This document shows, one piece after another, positions 61,326 to 64,000 of a DNA stretch of 64,000 bases; position 1 is the stretch's first letter, and the number at the start of each line of letters is the position of its first letter. The position numbers and the translations under genes were made by a program. This DNA is from Paraburkholderia hiiakae (GTDB lineage Bacteria; Pseudomonadota; Gammaproteobacteria; Burkholderiales; Burkholderiaceae). A model generated the notes under the pieces. It saw only the letters and a program-made list of their open reading frames with translations. It was not told the DNA's origin and searched no databases. The stretch covers positions 124,001-188,000 of the forward strand of contig NZ_CAJHCQ010000009.1 in assembly GCF_904848665.1 (NCBI RefSeq), given 5' to 3'.

Positions 61326-61452
61326 AATCTGGCAAGGCTCGCTATGTCCGGCATCGGGGATCGAGTATGGGCACGGGTCTATATCGCCTCGCCATGCCGC
61401 TCGCTACAATGCGACCTGACCCAGCGACCCGACTCAGCCAGCGCGCCTTTCC

Positions 61453-62178
61453 ATGGCCCAATCCTCCCGCCTCGCTCCGCCCCGCGACACCGACGAACCG
61501 TCCGATGTCGAAGCGCATGTCTATGCGTCGATTTCTTCCGCGCTGCTAGAGGGCAAGCTCGCGCCGGGCCAGCAACTGGTGGAGCGCGAACTCGCGGCGG
61601 CGTTCGGCTGCACGCGCGGCGCGCTGCGCAAGGTGCTGGCGCGCCTCGGCTACGAGGGCAAGCTCGTGCTCGAACCCAATCGCGGCGCATTCGTTCCGTC
61701 GCCCTCGGAGGGCGACATCCGCGCTGTGTACCGCGCGCGTCAGGTGGCCGAAGCGGGCGTGATGGTGTGCCTGTGCGGCAAGCTCGATGCCGCGATGCGG
61801 CGCAAGCTGGCGGCCCATGTGCGCAGCGAGAAAAAGGCGTTGCGCGAGGCGCGCGTGGACGAAGCGGTGCGCCTCGCGGGGCAGTTTCATCTGCTGCTGA
61901 CCGAGCAGGCGGGCGGCGCCGAACTGGTGGATGCGCTGGCGCAACTGGTCGCGAAAACGGAGCTCTACAAGGCGTTGTTCGATCCGTCGAAGGCGTCGAT
62001 GTGCGCGCCCGACGAGCACGCGCAGATCATCGAAGCGCTTGAGGCTTCAGACCTGACGGCGGCGCTCGCCACGATGCGCGCGCATCTAACCGAGCTGGAA
62101 GAGCGGGTGGTGCAGCAGGCGCGTGCACGCGCCGGGCGCGATCTCAGGGCGGTGTTCGCGGATCTCGCGAACGGCTGA
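61453..62178 (+). CDS. GntR-family regulator (FadR/FCD subfamily)
   Basis: 241-residue regulator. N-terminal winged helix: AHVYASISSALLEGKLAPGQQLVERELAAAFGCTRGALRKVLARLGYEGKLVLEPNRGAFV, about residues 21-81, including the typical P-G-x2-L-x-E. The FCD ligand domain follows, with an FHLLLTEQAGG stretch and a conserved His for metal binding. Divergent from the CynX-type transporter, which it probably controls. Confidence 0.88.
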   Translation: MAQSSRLAPPRDTDEPSDVEAHVYASISSALLEGKLAPGQQLVERELAAAFGCTRGALRKVLARLGYEGKLVLEPNRGAFVPSPSEGDIRAVYRARQVAEAGVMVCLCGKLDAAMRRKLAAHVRSEKKALREARVDEAVRLAGQFHLLLTEQAGGAELVDALAQLVAKTELYKALFDPSKASMCAPDEHAQIIEALEASDLTAALATMRAHLTELEERVVQQARARAGRDLRAVFADLANG

Positions 62179-62194
62179 GCCCTCAGGGTACGCG

Positions 62195-62407
62195 TCAGCC
62201 TTCGCCTACTCGCCGGCGCAATTCCTTCGAAGCCGCGAGCGGAATGCGCGCATCGTCCCACGTGGCGAGCCATTCGACCTCTTTTGCGGCGAACACCTGG
62301 CCGTGATTGCGCAGCGCGTACTGCAATGAATCGATGACGTGATTGCGGATGATTTCGGGCGTATGCGGGTCGTCGAGGACGATGCGGAAGGCTTCGAGCG
62401 TGGCCAT
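62195..62407 (-). CDS. small conserved-looking protein, 70 residues
   Basis: Soluble helical protein, MATLEAFRIVLDDPHTPEII onward, with RNHVIDSLQYALRNHGQVFAAKEVEWLATWDD in the middle and a basic end. ATG 62407. It converges on the GntR gene with a 16-nt gap. No family recognised; composition and codon use look coding. Confidence 0.65.
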   Translation of the reverse strand: MATLEAFRIVLDDPHTPEIIRNHVIDSLQYALRNHGQVFAAKEVEWLATWDDARIPLAASKELRRRVGEG

Positions 62408-62464
62408 TGTGCGGCTCCGGCGAATGTGGCGACCGCAACGTTATCTCACGACAAAAAGCACGAC

Positions 62465-62506
62465 AAAAATGCGCGAACCGGGCGGGAAAAACTGCCCGGC
62501 TCGCGC
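62465..62506 (-). terminator. intrinsic terminator of the glutathione S-transferase gene
   Basis: GCGCGA-A-CCGGGC (62471-62483) pairs with GCCCGG-C-TCGCGC (62494-62506), with one mismatch. A-run 62465-62469 gives five T on the minus strand after the stem. It starts just past the stop at 62510. Confidence 0.8.
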
Positions 62507-62509
62507 GCC

Positions 62510-63133
62510 TCAGTGCGGCGTGCGCTTGAAGAGCTCATACTCCTCGGCGAACGCCCGCGCAACGGCGGGCCGCTCGCGCACGCGTTGCGCATAAATCGCG
62601 ATCGCCGGCCATTGCGAAACATCGATGCCCACGTACGGCGCCCAGTTCAGCACGGTCACGAGATAGGCGTCCGCCACGCTGAACGCGTCGAGCAGGAACG
62701 TGCGCGATTCGAGGTGATGCGCGAGCAGGTCGAAGCGGCGCGCGATTTTGCCGCGCGCATAGTCCTTGACGGCCTCGTCCACGTCCTTGCCGAGCAGCGG
62801 CACGAACACGGCCTTATGCAACTCGGTGCCGATAAAGCCCAGCCACTGATGCAGGCGCGCGCGCTCGCGCGTGCCCGCTGGCGGGGCGAGCCGCGCCTCG
62901 GGAAAACGGTCGGCCACCCACGGCAGCACCGCCGAGTTTTCGGTGAGCGTCCAGCCGTCGTCCTCGCGCAGCACCGGCACCTGGCCGAGTGCGTTGACGG
63001 CGAAGAAGTCGCCGCCTTCGGCGAGCTGTTTCGTGAGCGTATCGACCTGAATAAAGCGTGCTTGTGCGCCTGCCTCGTAGAGCGCGATGCGCGTGGCGAG
63101 CGAGCACGCCAGCGGGGCGAAATACAGATCCAT
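62510..63133 (-). CDS. glutathione S-transferase family protein
   Basis: 207-residue GST. Thioredoxin-like N-domain with YFAPLACSLATRIALYEAGA (catalytic Ser or Cys around residues 10-12) and the glutathione-binding VNALGQVPVLREDDGWTLTENSAVLPWVAD (cis-Pro then E-N-S). The C-terminal helical domain contains DAFSVADAYLVTVLNWAPY. ATG 63133 is chosen since AGGAGG sits 6 nt upstream; ATG 63139 abuts it directly. Divergent from a TetR regulator. Confidence 0.9.
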   Translation of the reverse strand: MDLYFAPLACSLATRIALYEAGAQARFIQVDTLTKQLAEGGDFFAVNALGQVPVLREDDGWTLTENSAVLPWVADRFPEARLAPPAGTRERARLHQWLGFIGTELHKAVFVPLLGKDVDEAVKDYARGKIARRFDLLAHHLESRTFLLDAFSVADAYLVTVLNWAPYVGIDVSQWPAIAIYAQRVRERPAVARAFAEEYELFKRTPH

Positions 63134-63212
63134 CGTCATCCTCCTTTGCGGGTTTGCGGGCTTTTCTGATTTCTGTACTATAGTGAACAAAAATTGCCGA
63201 TCCAATATTTCT
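63134..63212. promoter_or_regulatory. divergent GST/TetR control region with ACTATAGT palindrome
   Basis: The 8-bp palindrome ACTATAGT (63177-63184) lies in TGTACTATAGTGAACA, near the middle of the 79-bp gap. It fits a TetR/AcrR operator overlapping both promoters; a second GTACA-type half occurs just inside the regulator gene. Confidence 0.5.
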
Positions 63213-63881
63213 ATGCAATCCAGTACAAAAAAGGATAGCCGCCCGCGTGGGCGCCCGCGCGCCTACGATCCGGAGGAGGCGCTTGCCCGCGCGCGCGATA
63301 CGTTCTGGCGCAATGGCTACACAGGCACATCGCTCGACGACCTGAGCGAGGCGACCGGCATGAACCGGCCGAGCCTGTACGGCGCATTCGGCGACAAGCA
63401 CACGCTCTATCTGCAAACCATGGAGCGCTATGTGGAAGCGGGGCGCGTGGCGATGGAGTCCGCGCTCGACAGCGCATTGCCGCTGCGCGAGGCGCTGATG
63501 CGCGTATTCGACGGCGCGCTCGGCTGGTATTTGCCGGCGCACGACGCGGCACGCGGCTGCCTGTTGATCGGCACGGCGGCGGTGGAAGCCGTCAACGACG
63601 AAGCGATACGCGAGCGTCTTGCCGCGGGATTGCGCACATTCGACAAGGCGTTCGAGCGGCGTCTGCGCGTGGCGCTCGCGCAAGGCGAACTGCAGCCCAG
63701 TGCCAGCGCACCGATGCTTGCGCGCCTCGCGTCGGCGGTATTGCACAGCATGGCGCTGCGCGCGCGCGCCGGCGATTCGCGCGCCTCACTGCGCGCCATG
63801 GCAGTGGCGGGCGTCACGCTGATCTGCGGCGAAGCGCCGGCTGCGGCCGATGCGCGCGCGGCGCGGCGGCGCACGAAGTGA
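63213..63881 (+). CDS. TetR-family regulator divergent from GST gene
   Basis: 222-residue repressor. Helix-turn-helix: ALARARDTFWRNGYTGTSLDDLSEATGMNRPSLYGAFGDKHTLYL (about residues 23-67), then a helical ligand domain with the AcrR-like phrase CLLIGTAAVEA. ATG 63213 is used; the open frame further upstream is in the divergent promoter. It likely represses the GST gene and itself in response to an electrophile or drug. Confidence 0.9.
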   Translation: MQSSTKKDSRPRGRPRAYDPEEALARARDTFWRNGYTGTSLDDLSEATGMNRPSLYGAFGDKHTLYLQTMERYVEAGRVAMESALDSALPLREALMRVFDGALGWYLPAHDAARGCLLIGTAAVEAVNDEAIRERLAAGLRTFDKAFERRLRVALAQGELQPSASAPMLARLASAVLHSMALRARAGDSRASLRAMAVAGVTLICGEAPAAADARAARRRTK

Positions 63882-63996
63882 TGTCACGCTGAACGCCGTT
63901 GGACGGCGCCTGCGGCACAGGTCCGTACACCACTTTCCCTTGTTACACTGGCGCAGTCGCGCAGGGACGGCTTGCGCACTCGAAGAGGGGAACACG

Positions 63997-64000
63997 ATGG
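63997..64000 (+). CDS. start codon of a gene cut by the right window edge
   Basis: ATG at 63997 is preceded by the ribosome-binding sequence AGAGGGG at 63984-63990. Only the first codon and one base are inside the window, so the product cannot be told. Confidence 0.5.

Overview
The window is a high-GC (roughly two-thirds G+C) proteobacterial chromosome segment. Its gene families point to the Burkholderiales, most likely Paraburkholderia, Caballeronia or a close relative. The indicators are a CeoAB-OpcM/BpeEF-OprC type RND pump, a betaproteobacterial flhDC pair, and a leucine-degradation (liu) operon divergent from a TetR gene instead of the MerR-type LiuR of pseudomonads. Reading direction switches often, and I see no tRNA, rRNA, phage, transposase or CRISPR array. 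Apart from a few suspicious islands it reads as ordinary chromosome.

Layout. 1-6.0 kb: tripartite multidrug efflux operon (adaptor cut by the window edge, RND pump, outer-membrane lipoprotein channel). 6.2-10.1 kb: methionine/sulfur module metQ-metN-metI plus an SfnB-like flavoenzyme. 10.2-11.5 kb: Nramp metal transporter. 11.6-12.6 kb: flhC and flhD (minus), followed by about 770 bp without genes but rich in palindromes. 13.3 kb: universal stress protein. 13.8-22.7 kb (minus): respiratory nitrate reductase operon narGHJI, then a soluble parvulin, then narK. 23.2-29.9 kb: XRE/MmyB-type regulator, small membrane proteins, two MFS exporters, an orphan response regulator and a small winged-helix-like protein. 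30.1-34.9 kb: envelope genes, namely a small lipoprotein, a very large class A penicillin-binding protein, a glycine-zipper lipoprotein and a secreted Tyr/Pro-rich protein.

35.8-40.4 kb is a compact chemosensory operon without cheA: a soluble PAS-PAS-MCP receptor, CheR, CheD and a protein made of three CheW domains. A good FliA (sigma-28) promoter precedes it, linking it to the flagellar cascade headed by flhDC in the same window. 40.4-47.0 kb is a TetR regulator divergent from liuA-liuB-liuC-liuD (isovaleryl-CoA dehydrogenase, methylcrotonyl-CoA carboxylase subunits, methylglutaconyl-CoA hydratase), closed by a strong terminator. 47.1-49.8 kb holds a second MmyB-type regulator, a carboxymuconolactone-decarboxylase homologue lacking both usual cysteines, and a GalU homologue with a broken nucleotide-binding signature. 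50.0-52.1 kb is an OmpR/EnvZ-type two-component system, followed by a Ser-rich low-complexity protein.

53.2-64.0 kb: AhpD-like protein with a divergent MarR regulator, CDP-diacylglycerol diphosphatase, amidase, ferritin-like diiron protein, FMN reductase, a candidate small RNA (about 59177-59247) with its own promoter and terminator, a CynX-type MFS transporter divergent from a GntR regulator, and a glutathione S-transferase divergent from a TetR regulator. The start of one further gene sits at the right edge.

The least explained items are the cheA-less triple-CheW operon, the candidate sRNA with UCUCC-type loops, the two neighbouring enzyme homologues with altered active-site motifs near 48-50 kb, and the palindrome-rich non-coding regions upstream of flhD and narG.
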